Source: JBGAQP01 sp044220635 (GTDB lineage: Bacteria; Pseudomonadota; Gammaproteobacteria; Burkholderiales; Usitatibacteraceae). Taken from it: 64,000 nucleotides of DNA. Each line of letters begins with the position of its first letter. Position 1 is the first letter of the stretch. The notes under the pieces are model-generated. The model worked only from the letters and a program-made list of their open reading frames with translations, was not told the origin of the DNA and made no database searches. Position numbers and translations under genes: made by a program. Shown one piece after another: positions 24,581-33,287 of this stretch. The stretch is from the NCBI GenBank assembly GCA_044220635.1, contig JBGAQP010000006.1, forward strand, positions 80,186-144,185, in the 5' to 3' direction.

Positions 24581-25078
24581 GTGTCCGAGTCGGCTCCCGC
24601 CCGCGGCGCCCCCGTCGCGCTCGCCGAGATCACGCGCGAAAACCTCAGCGAATACCTGCGCCTCAAGGTCGCGCCGGAGCAGGAGGGCTTCGTCGCGCCC
24701 AACGCGGTGTCGATCGCGCAGGCGCACTTCCATCCGCAGGCGTGGTTCCGCGGCATCGTCGCCGCCGGCGCGCCGGTGGGTTTCGCGATGCTCGAGGACT
24801 GGACGCTCGCCCCCGCCGCCGCCCCCGACGACTGGCGCCGCGAGCCGTACGTGTACCTGTGGCGGTTCATGATCGACCGGCGGTTCCAGTCGCTCGGCTT
24901 CGGCGCGGGCGCGATGGCCGCACTCATCGCCCACGCCCGCGCCCGCCCCGGCGCGCGCTGCATGTTGCTGTCCTTCGTGCCGGGCGAGGGCAGCCCGGAG
25001 CCGTTCTACCGCCGCTTCGGCTTCGCGCCCACGGGCGAGGTGAGCGAGGGCGAGCACGTGATGCGGCTCGCGTTCTGA
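24581..25078 (+). CDS. GNAT N-acetyltransferase, polyamine-type
   Basis: The 165-residue protein starts at GTG after an AGGGAGCG ribosome site, 16 bases behind the formate dehydrogenase. It has the acetyl-CoA loop region QSLGFGAGAMAALIAHA and the closing FYRRFGFAPTGEVSEGE of GNAT enzymes. The N-terminal ENLSEYLRLKVAPEQEGFVA followed by NAVSIAQA resembles diamine/spermidine acetyltransferases (BltD-like). The substrate is inferred from this resemblance only. Its position suggests co-transcription with the dehydrogenase, without a clear functional link. Confidence 0.8.
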   Translation: MSESAPARGAPVALAEITRENLSEYLRLKVAPEQEGFVAPNAVSIAQAHFHPQAWFRGIVAAGAPVGFAMLEDWTLAPAAAPDDWRREPYVYLWRFMIDRRFQSLGFGAGAMAALIAHARARPGARCMLLSFVPGEGSPEPFYRRFGFAPTGEVSEGEHVMRLAF

Positions 25079-25112
25079 TCGCGTCGATATCCAGAAGAGG
25101 AGGAGAAGACCC

Positions 25113-26090
25113 ATGCGCATGACCCGCTCGCTCGCCGCGATCGCGGCGATCCTCGTCGCCGCCGCAGTTCCCGCGCTCGCCCAGGCCCAGGCCTGGCCCG
25201 CGAAGACCGTGAGGATCATCGCCGTCTTCCCCCCGGGCGGATCGGTGGACCAGGTGGCGCGCATCTTCGCCGCCGAGCTCACGCAGCAGCTCGGCCAGCA
25301 GTTCATCGTCGAGAACAAGGCCGGCGCCGCGGGCTCGATCGGCGCGGCGGCCGTCGCCACCGCGCCGCCCGACGGCTACACGTTCGGGCTCGTCTTCGAC
25401 ACCCACGCGGTGAACCCCTCGCTCATCCCGAACATGCCCTTCGATACGGTGAAGGACCTCGCGCCGGTGATGCTCGTGGGAACGGCCGCGATGGCGATCG
25501 CGACCCACGCCTCGCAGCCCTTCAAGGACTTCGCCGAGGCGCTCGCCGCCGCCAAGGCGAACAAGGGAAGCGTCGCCATCGGCTCGATCGGCAGCGGCAG
25601 CCTCGGCCACCTCGCGATGGCGCAGATCAACAACCTCTCGGGCGCCGGGTTCAACCACATTCCCTACCGCGGCGGCGGGCCCCTCATGATCGACGCCGTG
25701 GGCGGCCAGGTGCCGCTCGCGATCGGCACCGTGTTCCTCGTGAACCCCCACGTGAAGTCCGGGAAGCTGCGCGCCCTCGCCGTCACCTCGGAGAAGCCCA
25801 CGCCGCAGATGCCGGGGGTGAAGACCGTCGCGGAGCAGGGCGTGCCGGGATACTCGGCGCTCGCCTGGTGGGGCGTGATCGCCCCCGCCGCCACGCCGCA
25901 GCCGATCGTGCGCCGGATGCACGCGGAGCTCGCCAAGGCGCTCAAGAACCCCGCGGTGGCCGAAAAGCTCACCTCGCAGGGGATGGACGTCGTCGGCGGC
26001 GGGCCCGAGGAGCTCGACCGGTTCCTGCGCGGCGAGATCGCGCGCTGGGCGAAGGTCGTGAAGGACAACGGGATCAAGGCCGGCGACTGA
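25113..26090 (+). CDS. Bug/TctC-family periplasmic solute receptor
   Basis: A signal peptide of about 26 residues ends in ALAQAQA. The mature part begins WPAKTVRIIAVFPPGGSVDQ, the hallmark of Bug receptors, and continues with FIVENKAGAAGSIGAAAVA and FNHIPYRGGGPLMIDAVGGQ. These proteins bind carboxylates or related anions for tripartite tricarboxylate transporters, but no tctBA genes adjoin it, so it may share the membrane subunits at 135-2177 or act as an orphan sensor, as many Burkholderiales Bug proteins appear to do. GAGGAGGAGAAG precedes the ATG. The length of 325 residues is normal. Confidence 0.93.
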   Translation: MRMTRSLAAIAAILVAAAVPALAQAQAWPAKTVRIIAVFPPGGSVDQVARIFAAELTQQLGQQFIVENKAGAAGSIGAAAVATAPPDGYTFGLVFDTHAVNPSLIPNMPFDTVKDLAPVMLVGTAAMAIATHASQPFKDFAEALAAAKANKGSVAIGSIGSGSLGHLAMAQINNLSGAGFNHIPYRGGGPLMIDAVGGQVPLAIGTVFLVNPHVKSGKLRALAVTSEKPTPQMPGVKTVAEQGVPGYSALAWWGVIAPAATPQPIVRRMHAELAKALKNPAVAEKLTSQGMDVVGGGPEELDRFLRGEIARWAKVVKDNGIKAGD

Positions 26091-26119
26091 GCCGGCCCGG
26101 GGCGCGCGCTCGCGCGCGC

Positions 26120-26923
26120 TCAGGCGAGGCCGACGAGGCGCGCGACCGCCTCGCGCGCGCTCATGCCCTCCGAGAGGCCGAGCCGGTGGCCGGTCGCGTT
26201 CACGCGCGAGAGCACGCCCGTCTCCCAGGTCGAGCGCCCGTCGCCGATGCGCGCGCTGCCCGCCCAGACCGTCCCCGCCGCGATGGAGCGCGGGTCGAGG
26301 ACGGCGAGCCGCGCGTAGCCCGCGCCGTCCTTGCCGCCGCCCGCGTCGTTGAAGAAGGCGGCGAACACGTCCACCGCAAGCATGTCGTCGGGCAGGCCGC
26401 CGGGCAGGCCCCCGTCGGAACCCGTGAGCACGATCGCGCGCCGGTCCGACTCGCGCACGAGCGAGACCGAATCGACCGTCCAGACCTCGCGGCGCCCCGT
26501 CGAGGGGATGCGCTCGCGCGACTCGCCGAGCTCCGGGGGACGGGCGCTCGCGACCGGCGCGCCGTCGGCGAGGCGCTCGGCCGCCTCCCGGCAGGTCATG
26601 CCCGGCCTGCACCCGAGCGCCTCGGCCTGCGCATTGGCGTGCGAGAGCGTTCCGAGCGCGAGCATGTCCGCGCCGTCGCCGATCCTCGCGCTCGCCGCGT
26701 CGACGGCGCAGGCGGCGAGTCCCAGGCGCTCGAGCCACTCGAGGCCGCCGATGCCCGCGCCGTCCTTGCCCACGCCCGCGTCGTTGAGGATCACCGCGCG
26801 CACGCCCGCGCGCGCCGCGAGCCACGCCGGGTACACGCCGCCGTGCGATCCGCACACCGAAACGCGCCCCGCGGCGCCGGCGCCGAGACGGGTCGCGCAA
26901 TCCACCACGAGGATCGGGTCCAT
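26120..26923 (-). CDS. Unrecognised protein of two tandem homologous halves
   Basis: I do not recognise a characterised family. The 267 residues contain an internal duplication with a constant offset of 145: NDAGVGKDGAG at 47-57 recurs as NDAGGGKDGAG at 192-202, SARIGDG at 78-84 recurs at 223-229, and GMTCREA at 108-114 recurs as GMSAREA at 253-259. CGSHGG at 24-29 matches TGSDGG at 167-172. Aspartates, glycines and histidines in these motifs could form an active or metal site in each half. There is no signal peptide or membrane segment. The gene is divergent from the SPFH gene, with the TATCA/TGATA element between them. Confidence 0.72.
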   Translation of the reverse strand: MDPILVVDCATRLGAGAAGRVSVCGSHGGVYPAWLAARAGVRAVILNDAGVGKDGAGIGGLEWLERLGLAACAVDAASARIGDGADMLALGTLSHANAQAEALGCRPGMTCREAAERLADGAPVASARPPELGESRERIPSTGRREVWTVDSVSLVRESDRRAIVLTGSDGGLPGGLPDDMLAVDVFAAFFNDAGGGKDGAGYARLAVLDPRSIAAGTVWAGSARIGDGRSTWETGVLSRVNATGHRLGLSEGMSAREAVARLVGLA

Positions 26924-26942
26924 GGCCGGATTCTAGCCCCGC

Positions 26943-26978
26943 TTGACGGCCGCGCCGCCCTGTATCAGAATGATATCA
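26943..26978 (+). promoter_or_regulatory. SPFH/RHH operon promoter with TATCA/TGATA operator
   Basis: TTGACG (26943-26948) and CAGAAT (26966-26971), spaced 17 bases, form a sigma-70-like promoter. Over the -10 region lie three alternating half sites: TATCA (26963-26967), TGATA (26971-26975) and TATCA (26974-26978). The first two make an inverted repeat around GAA, and the last two overlap in the palindrome ATGATATCAT. The second gene of the operon encodes a ribbon-helix-helix protein, a class that binds such short sites, so autorepression is likely but inferred. Confidence 0.6.
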
Positions 26979-27007
26979 TCGCAATAGCAGACGGCCCGGG
27001 AGGCCCC

Positions 27008-27889
27008 ATGAGCGCATACCGTGCGGAAGGCAATTTCGAGCGTGCCGCGGGCACGCTCAACGGCATCGTGATGCTCGCCCTGCTGCTCGGGCTGGTCGCC
27101 CTCGAGGTGTTCGTCGTCGCGGTGGCGCGCGCCCCGGTTCCGGCGGTCGCGATCGCGGTGGCGATCGTGTTCCTCGCCCCCGGCTTCTTCATGCTCCAGC
27201 CCAACGAGGCCTCGGTGCTCACTCTCTTCGGGGACTACGCGGGAACCGAGCGCACCGCGGGCCTGCGCTGGACCTGGCCCTGGCTCATCCGCAGGAAGCT
27301 CAGCGTGCGTGCGCGCAACCACAACGTGGACACGCTCAAGGTGAACGACAAGCGCGGCAACCCCGTGGAGATCGCCGCGGTCGTGGTCTGGCGCGTGGAG
27401 GACACGGCGCAGGCCCTCTTCGACGTGGACGATTTCGAGAACTTCGTGCGCGTGCAGAGCGAGTCCGCCCTGCGCCACGTGGCCACGCGCTACAACTACG
27501 ACGAGGGCGAGGAGCACGAAAAGGCGGAGGTGACGCTGCGCGCCGGGGCGGAGACCGTCGCCGAGGCGCTGCGCGAAGAGCTCCAGGCGCGCGTGCAGAT
27601 GGCGGGCGTGCGCGTCGAGGAGGCGAAGCTCACGCACCTCGCCTACGCCGCGGAGATCGCGGGGGCGATGCTGCGCCGCCAGCAGGCCGAGGCGGTGATC
27701 GCCGCGCGCCAGAAGATCGTCACGGGCGCGGTCTCGATGGTCGAGATGGCGCTCAGGCACCTCGCGGAGAAGAACGTGCTCCACCTCGACGACGAGCGCC
27801 GGGCGGCGATGGTCTCCAACCTGATGGTGGTGCTCTGCTCGGAGCGCGACACCCAGCCGATCGTCAACACCGGCACGCTCTATCCCTAG
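27008..27889 (+). CDS. SPFH/Band-7 domain membrane protein
   Basis: The 293-residue product has two N-terminal membrane segments (about 18-38 and 42-62). The SPFH domain begins at MLQPNEASVLTLFGDYAGTE and includes RWTWPWLIRRKLSVRARNHN and the VVVWRVEDTAQALFDVDDFENF core. The C-terminal part is helical and charged. The family forms large oligomers in the membrane (stomatin, flotillin and HflK relatives). GGGAGG precedes the ATG. The ribbon-helix-helix gene starts nine bases after its stop; these two families are often neighbours, so a shared role in membrane stress is plausible but unproven. Confidence 0.9.
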   Translation: MSAYRAEGNFERAAGTLNGIVMLALLLGLVALEVFVVAVARAPVPAVAIAVAIVFLAPGFFMLQPNEASVLTLFGDYAGTERTAGLRWTWPWLIRRKLSVRARNHNVDTLKVNDKRGNPVEIAAVVVWRVEDTAQALFDVDDFENFVRVQSESALRHVATRYNYDEGEEHEKAEVTLRAGAETVAEALREELQARVQMAGVRVEEAKLTHLAYAAEIAGAMLRRQQAEAVIAARQKIVTGAVSMVEMALRHLAEKNVLHLDDERRAAMVSNLMVVLCSERDTQPIVNTGTLYP

Positions 27890-27898
27890 GGCGCGGCC

Positions 27899-28084
27899 GT
27901 GGCCGAGCGCAAGGCCTTCCTCCTGAGGATCGACGCGCAGCTCTGGGCGGAGCTCGAGCGCCTCGCGCAATCGGAGCTGCGCTCGGTCAACGGCCAGGTC
28001 GAGTACCTGCTGCGCGAAGCACTCGCCCGGCGCGGGGTCGCGGCGCACGCCGCCGCGAGGCCGCGCCGGCCCGCCCGCCCCTAG
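27899..28084 (+). CDS. Arc-like ribbon-helix-helix DNA-binding protein
   Basis: A small protein of 61 residues starting at GTG. The N-terminal strand KAFLLRIDAQLWAELERLAQ and the helix pair with SVNGQVEYLLREALARRG are typical of Arc/MetJ-type repressors that dimerise through the strand and insert it into the major groove. The last 15 residues are Arg/Pro/Ala-rich. It sits nine bases behind the SPFH gene and probably binds the TATCA/TGATA repeats in the shared promoter. Its stop overlaps the convergent MFS gene stop in CTAG. Confidence 0.88.
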   Translation: MAERKAFLLRIDAQLWAELERLAQSELRSVNGQVEYLLREALARRGVAAHAAARPRRPARP

Positions 28085-29289
28085 GCCTCTTCCGGCGGCT
28101 TCACCTTGCGGAATTCGCGCCAGAGCGCGAGGTCGTAGCCGATCTTCGTCACGGCCGCGAAGACGAGCGGGGCCCCGAGCCCGGCGAACTGCATGAGGGC
28201 GCCGGCGAGCACCGGCGCGAGCGCCCAGCCGCCGGAGCGCACGAGGTTGGTGATCCCGGCCGCGGCGAGGCGCTCCTCGGGGCGCACGACCGCCATCACG
28301 TAGGACTGGCGGGTGGGCACGTCCATTTCGTTCAGGGCTTCTCGCAGTAGGAAGAAGAACGCGGCCCAGCCGAAGCTGTCGGTGGCCACGATCGTGAAGA
28401 GCAGCAGGCTCGAGGGCAGGTGGGTGAAGACCATCGTGTTGACGAGCCCGATGCGCCTGGCGAGCCACGCTGCGGCCAGATGCGAGGCGGCCGAGAGCAG
28501 CCGCCCGGCGCTGAACAGGATCGCGACGGTGGCCGCCGTCGCCCCGAAGCGCTCCGCGAAGTAATAGGCGAAGAGTGCGGAGCCGATGAAGCCTCCCCCG
28601 AAGGCGTCGACGAAGAAGAGCGCCGAGATCCGCAGCACGATCGGGCGGCTCGCGGGCGAGAGCTGCCCCAGGCTGACGGGGGCGTGCCCCGGCGCGCGCG
28701 GCGGAAGCCGCGCGTAGAGCGCGGCGGCGGCGGCATAGAGGACGCAGAAGAGGGCGAGCGCGGCGCGCAGGGCGTCGAGGGGGGCGAAGCCCCAGGCGGC
28801 CTCGAGGAGCGTGGGCAGCCCCGCGAGCAGCCCCCCCGCCGCATAGCCGGCGTCGAGCAGCACGTTGTACCAGGCGAAGACCCGCGTGCGGTCCGCGTCC
28901 GTGGTCGTGGCGGGGAACAGCGCCTGCTCGAGGATGGGAATCGCGCCGCGGTCGCGCCCGTGCACGTTGAACATGCCCACGAAGGCGGCGGCGGTGATCA
29001 CCGCGAGCTCGCCCGTGGCGAGCAGGATCGCGCAGCCCAGCACGGGCAGCAGCGCGAGCGCGACGAAGAGGCTGCGCTCGGCGAAGCGTGCGCCCGCGAG
29101 CATCGTCGCGAGCGTGGCGAGCGCCGCGCCCCAGAGCGCGGCGGAGAGCACGAGGCCGATCTGCGCCGGGCCGTAGCCGAGCTTCGCCACGTACAGCCCG
29201 ATGAGCACCGCCATGAGGCCCACGGCGAGCGCGCGCAGGAACGCGGCGGCGTAGAGGATGCGGCGCAGGCGCGCAGGCGTGGCGGTCAC
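28081..29289 (-). CDS. MFS transporter
   Basis: The 402-residue protein has twelve predicted membrane helices, with short charged cytoplasmic loops such as ARFAERS and ARRIGL. The N-terminal half carries MAVLIGLYVAKLGYGPAQIG, as in drug/metabolite permeases of the major facilitator superfamily. The start at 29289 gives a short basic N-terminus before the first helix. It has no linked enzyme or regulator gene that would reveal the substrate. It is followed on the minus strand by nothing co-directional, ending tail to tail with the ribbon-helix-helix gene. Confidence 0.85.
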   Translation of the reverse strand: MTATPARLRRILYAAAFLRALAVGLMAVLIGLYVAKLGYGPAQIGLVLSAALWGAALATLATMLAGARFAERSLFVALALLPVLGCAILLATGELAVITAAAFVGMFNVHGRDRGAIPILEQALFPATTTDADRTRVFAWYNVLLDAGYAAGGLLAGLPTLLEAAWGFAPLDALRAALALFCVLYAAAAALYARLPPRAPGHAPVSLGQLSPASRPIVLRISALFFVDAFGGGFIGSALFAYYFAERFGATAATVAILFSAGRLLSAASHLAAAWLARRIGLVNTMVFTHLPSSLLLFTIVATDSFGWAAFFFLLREALNEMDVPTRQSYVMAVVRPEERLAAAGITNLVRSGGWALAPVLAGALMQFAGLGAPLVFAAVTKIGYDLALWREFRKVKPPEEA

Positions 29290-29320
29290 GCCGCGATGAT
29301 ACGCGCCGCGCCCGGCGCGC

Positions 29321-30373
29321 TCAGATGCTCGGCTTGCGGCGCAGGAACTCGACGCGGTCGATGGAGCGGATTCTCACCTCGCGCACCTCCGCGCCCTGGA
29401 GGATCTTCAGGCTCACCTCGACGCCCGGCGCGCCGGCCGACCAGATGCGCCGGTACATCTCGTCGAGCTTCTCCACCTTCTGTCCCGCCACCGAGAGGAT
29501 GATGTCGCCGGGGCCCACGCCCGCCTTGTCGGCGGGACTGCCCGAGGTGACCCGCAGCACCTTGATGCGCCCGTCCTCCTCGAGGGAATTGATCCCGAGC
29601 CAGGGCCGGCGCCCCGCCTTCTGGGCGCCCGTGGCGACCATCTCGTCGAAGATGGGCTTCAACAGGTCGATGGGCACGAACATGTTGCCCGGCAGGCGCT
29701 CGCCGGGGCTCATCGCGTCCATCACGAGGAGCGAGCCGATGCCCACGAGCTCCCCGTCGCGGTTGATGAGCGCCGCGCCGCTGTGGTCGAGGCGCGGCGG
29801 CGAGGTGAAGATCGCCCCCTCGATGAAGTATTCCCAGTAGCCCGCGAACGGGCGCCGCGAGACCACGGTGGCGAGCGAGACCGCCGATTCCCCGCCGCCG
29901 GTGGCGATCATGAGCCGCTCGGGCGGATCGATCCCGCCCGAGGAGCCCAGGGCGATGGGCTTCACGTCGAGCGCTCCGATCGGGCGCAGCAGCCCGAAGC
30001 CCGTGGCATGGTCGTAGGCGACGACGGTGGCGGGCACGGTGCGCCCGTTGGCCGCCGTCACGTCGACCTGGTCCGCCTCGAGGATCAGGTAGCCGATCGT
30101 GAGCACGAGGCCCTGGGGCGCGATCAGCACGCCGCTGCCGCTGCGCTCCGCGCCCAGCGTCTCCGCGGTGCGCGCGTTGGCGAGCGCTCGCGTCCGGACG
30201 CCGACCACGGCGCCGGCGGCTTCGCTCAGCTTGCGGTAGGCGGCCTCGCCTTCGGGCTCGGTCGACTTCGCGGCGGGCGCCGGGCCGACCGCGGACTGGG
30301 CGGGCCCCCCGGCGAGGCCGGCGCAGAGGAGCATGGCGGGGAGCAACGAGAGCCGCGCTTCGCGGATTCCCAT
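29321..30373 (-). CDS. HtrA-like S1C/PDZ protein with degenerate catalytic triad
   Basis: Read from the ATG at 30373, behind AGGAGG, the protein has 350 residues: a signal peptide to about residue 28, a trypsin-like domain (about 45-245) and a PDZ domain (about 255-340; RPWLGINSLEE, SPADKAGVGPGDIILSVAGQ). The serine is present (S198 in DHSGAAL). The histidine position reads Y95 (LTIGYLI) and the aspartate position G125 (TGFGLL). It should therefore lack normal protease activity and may act as a periplasmic binding or sensing protein. Upstream in-frame ATGs would remove the signal from the N-terminus and lack a ribosome site. Confidence 0.8.
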   Translation of the reverse strand: MGIREARLSLLPAMLLCAGLAGGPAQSAVGPAPAAKSTEPEGEAAYRKLSEAAGAVVGVRTRALANARTAETLGAERSGSGVLIAPQGLVLTIGYLILEADQVDVTAANGRTVPATVVAYDHATGFGLLRPIGALDVKPIALGSSGGIDPPERLMIATGGGESAVSLATVVSRRPFAGYWEYFIEGAIFTSPPRLDHSGAALINRDGELVGIGSLLVMDAMSPGERLPGNMFVPIDLLKPIFDEMVATGAQKAGRRPWLGINSLEEDGRIKVLRVTSGSPADKAGVGPGDIILSVAGQKVEKLDEMYRRIWSAGAPGVEVSLKILQGAEVREVRIRSIDRVEFLRRKPSI

Positions 30374-30459
30374 GGGCGCCTCCTGCGGCATCGCGCCGCG
30401 CTTTCCGGACCATGCTAGCACCATGGCCGCGCCCCGCAAGCGAGCGCGCGGACCCGGCC

Positions 30460-31221
30460 TCAGGAGAGCCAGCCGAGCGTGTCCTCGGTGCGTTTCGCGG
30501 GGCGGTACTCGGCCGAGACCCACCCCCGGTAGCCGTTCGCGTCGAGCCGCGCGAACAGGCCCGGGAAGTCGATCCGGCCGGTGCCCGGCTCGTGGCGCCC
30601 GGGCGCGTCGGCGAACTGGACATGGCGGATCGCGGGGGCGAGACGGTCGAGGCCCTCGGCAAGGTCCTCGCCCGCCATCGCCATGTGGTAGAGGTCGTAT
30701 TGCAGGCCGAGGCCCTCGACCTCGCCGACGAGCGCCATCGCCTCATCCGAGGTCGCGACCGCGAAGCCCGGGACATCGACGCGGTTGATCGGCTCGACGA
30801 CGAGGTCGACGCCCGCGAGGGCGCACTCGCGCGCGGCGAAGCGGAGGTTCGCAGCGAGCCGCGTGCGGATCTCGCCGGGGTCGCTCCTCGGGGGAGCCAC
30901 GCCGGCGATGCAGTTGAGCCGCGGGCAGGCGAGGACGCGGGCGTATTCGAGGGCGCGCGCCACGCCCGCGCGGAATTCGTCCTCGCGCCCCGGGAGGCAG
31001 GCGATGCCGAAATCCCCTGCGGCCCGGTCGCCCATCGGCAGGTTGAAGAGCACGCACTCCAGGCCCGCGCCGGCGAGTCGGGAGGCGATCTCGCCCGGAG
31101 CGTGCTCGTAGGGCGAGTGGAATTCCACCGCGCGAAAGCCCGCGCGCGAGGCGGCCGCGAAGCGGTCGAGGAAGGCGTGCTCGGCGAAGAGGAAGGAGAG
31201 GTTGGCGGCGAAGCGCGGCAC
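30460..31221 (-). CDS. Hydroxypyruvate isomerase family protein
   Basis: A 253-residue TIM-barrel protein of the xylose-isomerase-like superfamily. It begins PRFAANLSFLFAEHAFLDRF and contains GFRAVEFHSPYEH, CVLFNLPMGDRAAGDFGIAC, LVVEPINRVDVPGF (metal-binding Glu), LQYDLYHM, and RHVQFADAPGRHEPGTGRI. These are the signatures of Hyi, which interconverts hydroxypyruvate and tartronate semialdehyde. The related OtnI (2-oxo-tetronate isomerase) cannot be excluded. No gcl or glxR adjoins; reductases for both compounds are encoded at 48-50 kb. Confidence 0.9.
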   Translation of the reverse strand: MPRFAANLSFLFAEHAFLDRFAAASRAGFRAVEFHSPYEHAPGEIASRLAGAGLECVLFNLPMGDRAAGDFGIACLPGREDEFRAGVARALEYARVLACPRLNCIAGVAPPRSDPGEIRTRLAANLRFAARECALAGVDLVVEPINRVDVPGFAVATSDEAMALVGEVEGLGLQYDLYHMAMAGEDLAEGLDRLAPAIRHVQFADAPGRHEPGTGRIDFPGLFARLDANGYRGWVSAEYRPAKRTEDTLGWLS

Positions 31222-31249
31222 GGGCTCGGGGGGCCGGGAGGCGAGCGGC

Positions 31250-31255
31250 TATACT
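31250..31255 (+). promoter_or_regulatory. TATACT -10 element of the ABC exporter gene
   Basis: TATACT matches five of six consensus bases and lies 24 bases before the ATG at 31280. The gap is shared with the divergent hydroxypyruvate isomerase gene. No clear -35. Confidence 0.45.
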
Positions 31256-31279
31256 GGCGAAGCTTACAACGCGTCGTCC

Positions 31280-33154
31280 ATGAACGCTCCCTCCGCGGCC
31301 CCCGCCGCCGCCCCGGCCGCCCCGGTCCTTCCCGCGACGGGCGCCCCACCCCCGGCCGGCGACCTCGGCGTCGTGCGCAAGCTCCTGCCCTATCTCTGGG
31401 AGTACCGCTGGCGGGTCGGGCTCTCGCTCGCCTTCCTCGTCACCGCGAAGCTCGCCAACATCGCGGTGCCGCTCGTGATGAAGCGCATCGTCGACGGCCT
31501 CTCGGGTCCCCAGGCGGTGCTCGCGGTGCCCGTGGCGCTGCTCGCCGCCTACGGGGCGCTGCGGCTTTCCTCGACGGTGTTCAACGAGTTGCGCGACGTC
31601 GTGTTCGTGAAGGTCGCGCAGCGCGCCATGCGCCGCGTGGCCCTCGAGGTCTTCCACCACCTGCACGCGCTGTCGCTTCGGTTCCACCTCGAGCGCCAGA
31701 CGGGGGGCCTCACCCGCGACATCGAGCGCGGCACGAGGAGCATCTCGACGCTGCTCAACTTCATGATCTTCAGCGTGCTGCCCACGCTCCTGGAGATCGC
31801 GCTCGTCACGGGGCTGCTGATCGCGAAGTTCGACGTCTGGTTCGGGGTGATCGCGGTCGCGGCGATCGTGCTCTACGTGGCGATCACCTTCGTCATCTCG
31901 GAGTGGCGCACGCACCACCGCCGCGCCATGAACGAGATGGACTCGAAGGCCAACACGCGCGCGATCGACTCGCTCCTCAACTACGAGACCGTCAAGTACT
32001 TCGGCAACGAGTCGTGGGAGGCGAGCCGCTACGACGAGAACCTGCGCCGCTACGAGAAGACCGTGGTGAAGAGCGAGGCGTCGCTCGGGCTGCTCAACGC
32101 CGTGCAGGCCGCGGTGATCGCGGTGACGGTCTCGCTCCTCATGTGGCGCGCGGCCGACGGCATCGTCCACGGCGCGCTCACCCTCGGCGACCTGGTGATG
32201 GTGAACGCGCTGCTCATCCAGCTCTACATCCCGCTCAACTTCCTCGGCGTCATGTACCGGGAGCTCAAGCAGGCCCTCACGGACATGGAGAAGATGTTCC
32301 GGCTGCTCGCGGAGAACCGCGAGGTCGAGGACCGCCCCGGGGCGGGGCCGCTCGCGGTCGCGGGCGGCGCCATCCGCTTCGAGAACGTCGACTTCAGCTA
32401 CGACGGCGAGCGAGCGATCCTGCGCGAGGTCTCCTTCGAGGTCCCCGCGGGCGCCACGGTGGCGGTGGTGGGCGCGAGCGGCTCGGGCAAGAGCACGCTC
32501 GCGCGCCTGCTCTTCCGCTTCTACGACGTGGGCGCCGGGCGCATCCTCGTCGACGGGCAGGACATCCGCGAGGTGACCCAGGCGAGCGTGCGCGCCGCGA
32601 TCGGCATCGTCCCGCAGGACACGGTGCTCTTCAACGACACCATCCTCTACAACGTCGCCTACGGCCGGCCGGGGGCCACCCGCGCCGAGGTGGAGGAGGC
32701 GGCCAAGGTCGCCCACATCGCGGATTTCATCGCCGCGCTCCCGCTGGGCTGGGAGACCACCGTGGGCGAGCGCGGCCTCAAGCTCTCGGGCGGCGAGAAG
32801 CAGCGCGTGTCGATCGCGCGCACCGTGCTCAAGGCCCCGCCGATCCTCGTCTTCGACGAGGCGACTTCCGCCCTCGACTCGAAGACCGAGAAGGCGATCC
32901 AGGCCGAGCTCGCCGAGATCTCCCGCGACCGCACGACGCTCGTGATCGCCCACCGCCTCTCGACCATCGTCGATGCCGACGAGATCCTGGTCATGGACCA
33001 GGGACGGATCGTCGAGCGCGGCTCCTTCCGCGAGCTCCTCGAGGCCGGGGGGCGCTTCGCCGAGATGTGGCGGCTCCAGCAGCAGGAGCGTTCCGCCGCC
33101 GAGGCGGCGCTCGCCTCGCCCGCCCCGGGCGCCGCCGCGCCGCGCGAGGCGTAG
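31280..33154 (+). CDS. Atm1/HMT1-like ABC exporter, fused permease and ATPase
   Basis: The 624-residue half-transporter has an Ala/Pro-rich N-terminus, six membrane helices (about 45-320) and an ATPase domain (about 360-600). Walker A is GASGSGKST, the signature is LSGGEKQR, and Walker B is ILVFDEATSALD. The permease contains RDIERGTRSISTLLNFMIF and LLNYETVKYFGNES, typical of the Atm1/ABCB7 group. Members export glutathione-linked compounds or heavy-metal conjugates from the cytoplasm. The start at 31280 avoids an upstream extension that would precede the -10 element. Confidence 0.92.
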   Translation: MNAPSAAPAAAPAAPVLPATGAPPPAGDLGVVRKLLPYLWEYRWRVGLSLAFLVTAKLANIAVPLVMKRIVDGLSGPQAVLAVPVALLAAYGALRLSSTVFNELRDVVFVKVAQRAMRRVALEVFHHLHALSLRFHLERQTGGLTRDIERGTRSISTLLNFMIFSVLPTLLEIALVTGLLIAKFDVWFGVIAVAAIVLYVAITFVISEWRTHHRRAMNEMDSKANTRAIDSLLNYETVKYFGNESWEASRYDENLRRYEKTVVKSEASLGLLNAVQAAVIAVTVSLLMWRAADGIVHGALTLGDLVMVNALLIQLYIPLNFLGVMYRELKQALTDMEKMFRLLAENREVEDRPGAGPLAVAGGAIRFENVDFSYDGERAILREVSFEVPAGATVAVVGASGSGKSTLARLLFRFYDVGAGRILVDGQDIREVTQASVRAAIGIVPQDTVLFNDTILYNVAYGRPGATRAEVEEAAKVAHIADFIAALPLGWETTVGERGLKLSGGEKQRVSIARTVLKAPPILVFDEATSALDSKTEKAIQAELAEISRDRTTLVIAHRLSTIVDADEILVMDQGRIVERGSFRELLEAGGRFAEMWRLQQQERSAAEAALASPAPGAAAPREA

Positions 33155-33287
33155 ACTGGTCCTGCACGCCCGGATCCGGCCAGGCCCGGGCTGATGCCGG
33201 AGTGCCCGCAACGCCCGCGCCGTCCCGCACCCTCCACCAGAAGGCCTGGCCCTCCGCCCGGGCGGCATGACGACAGGAGGGCGAGAC

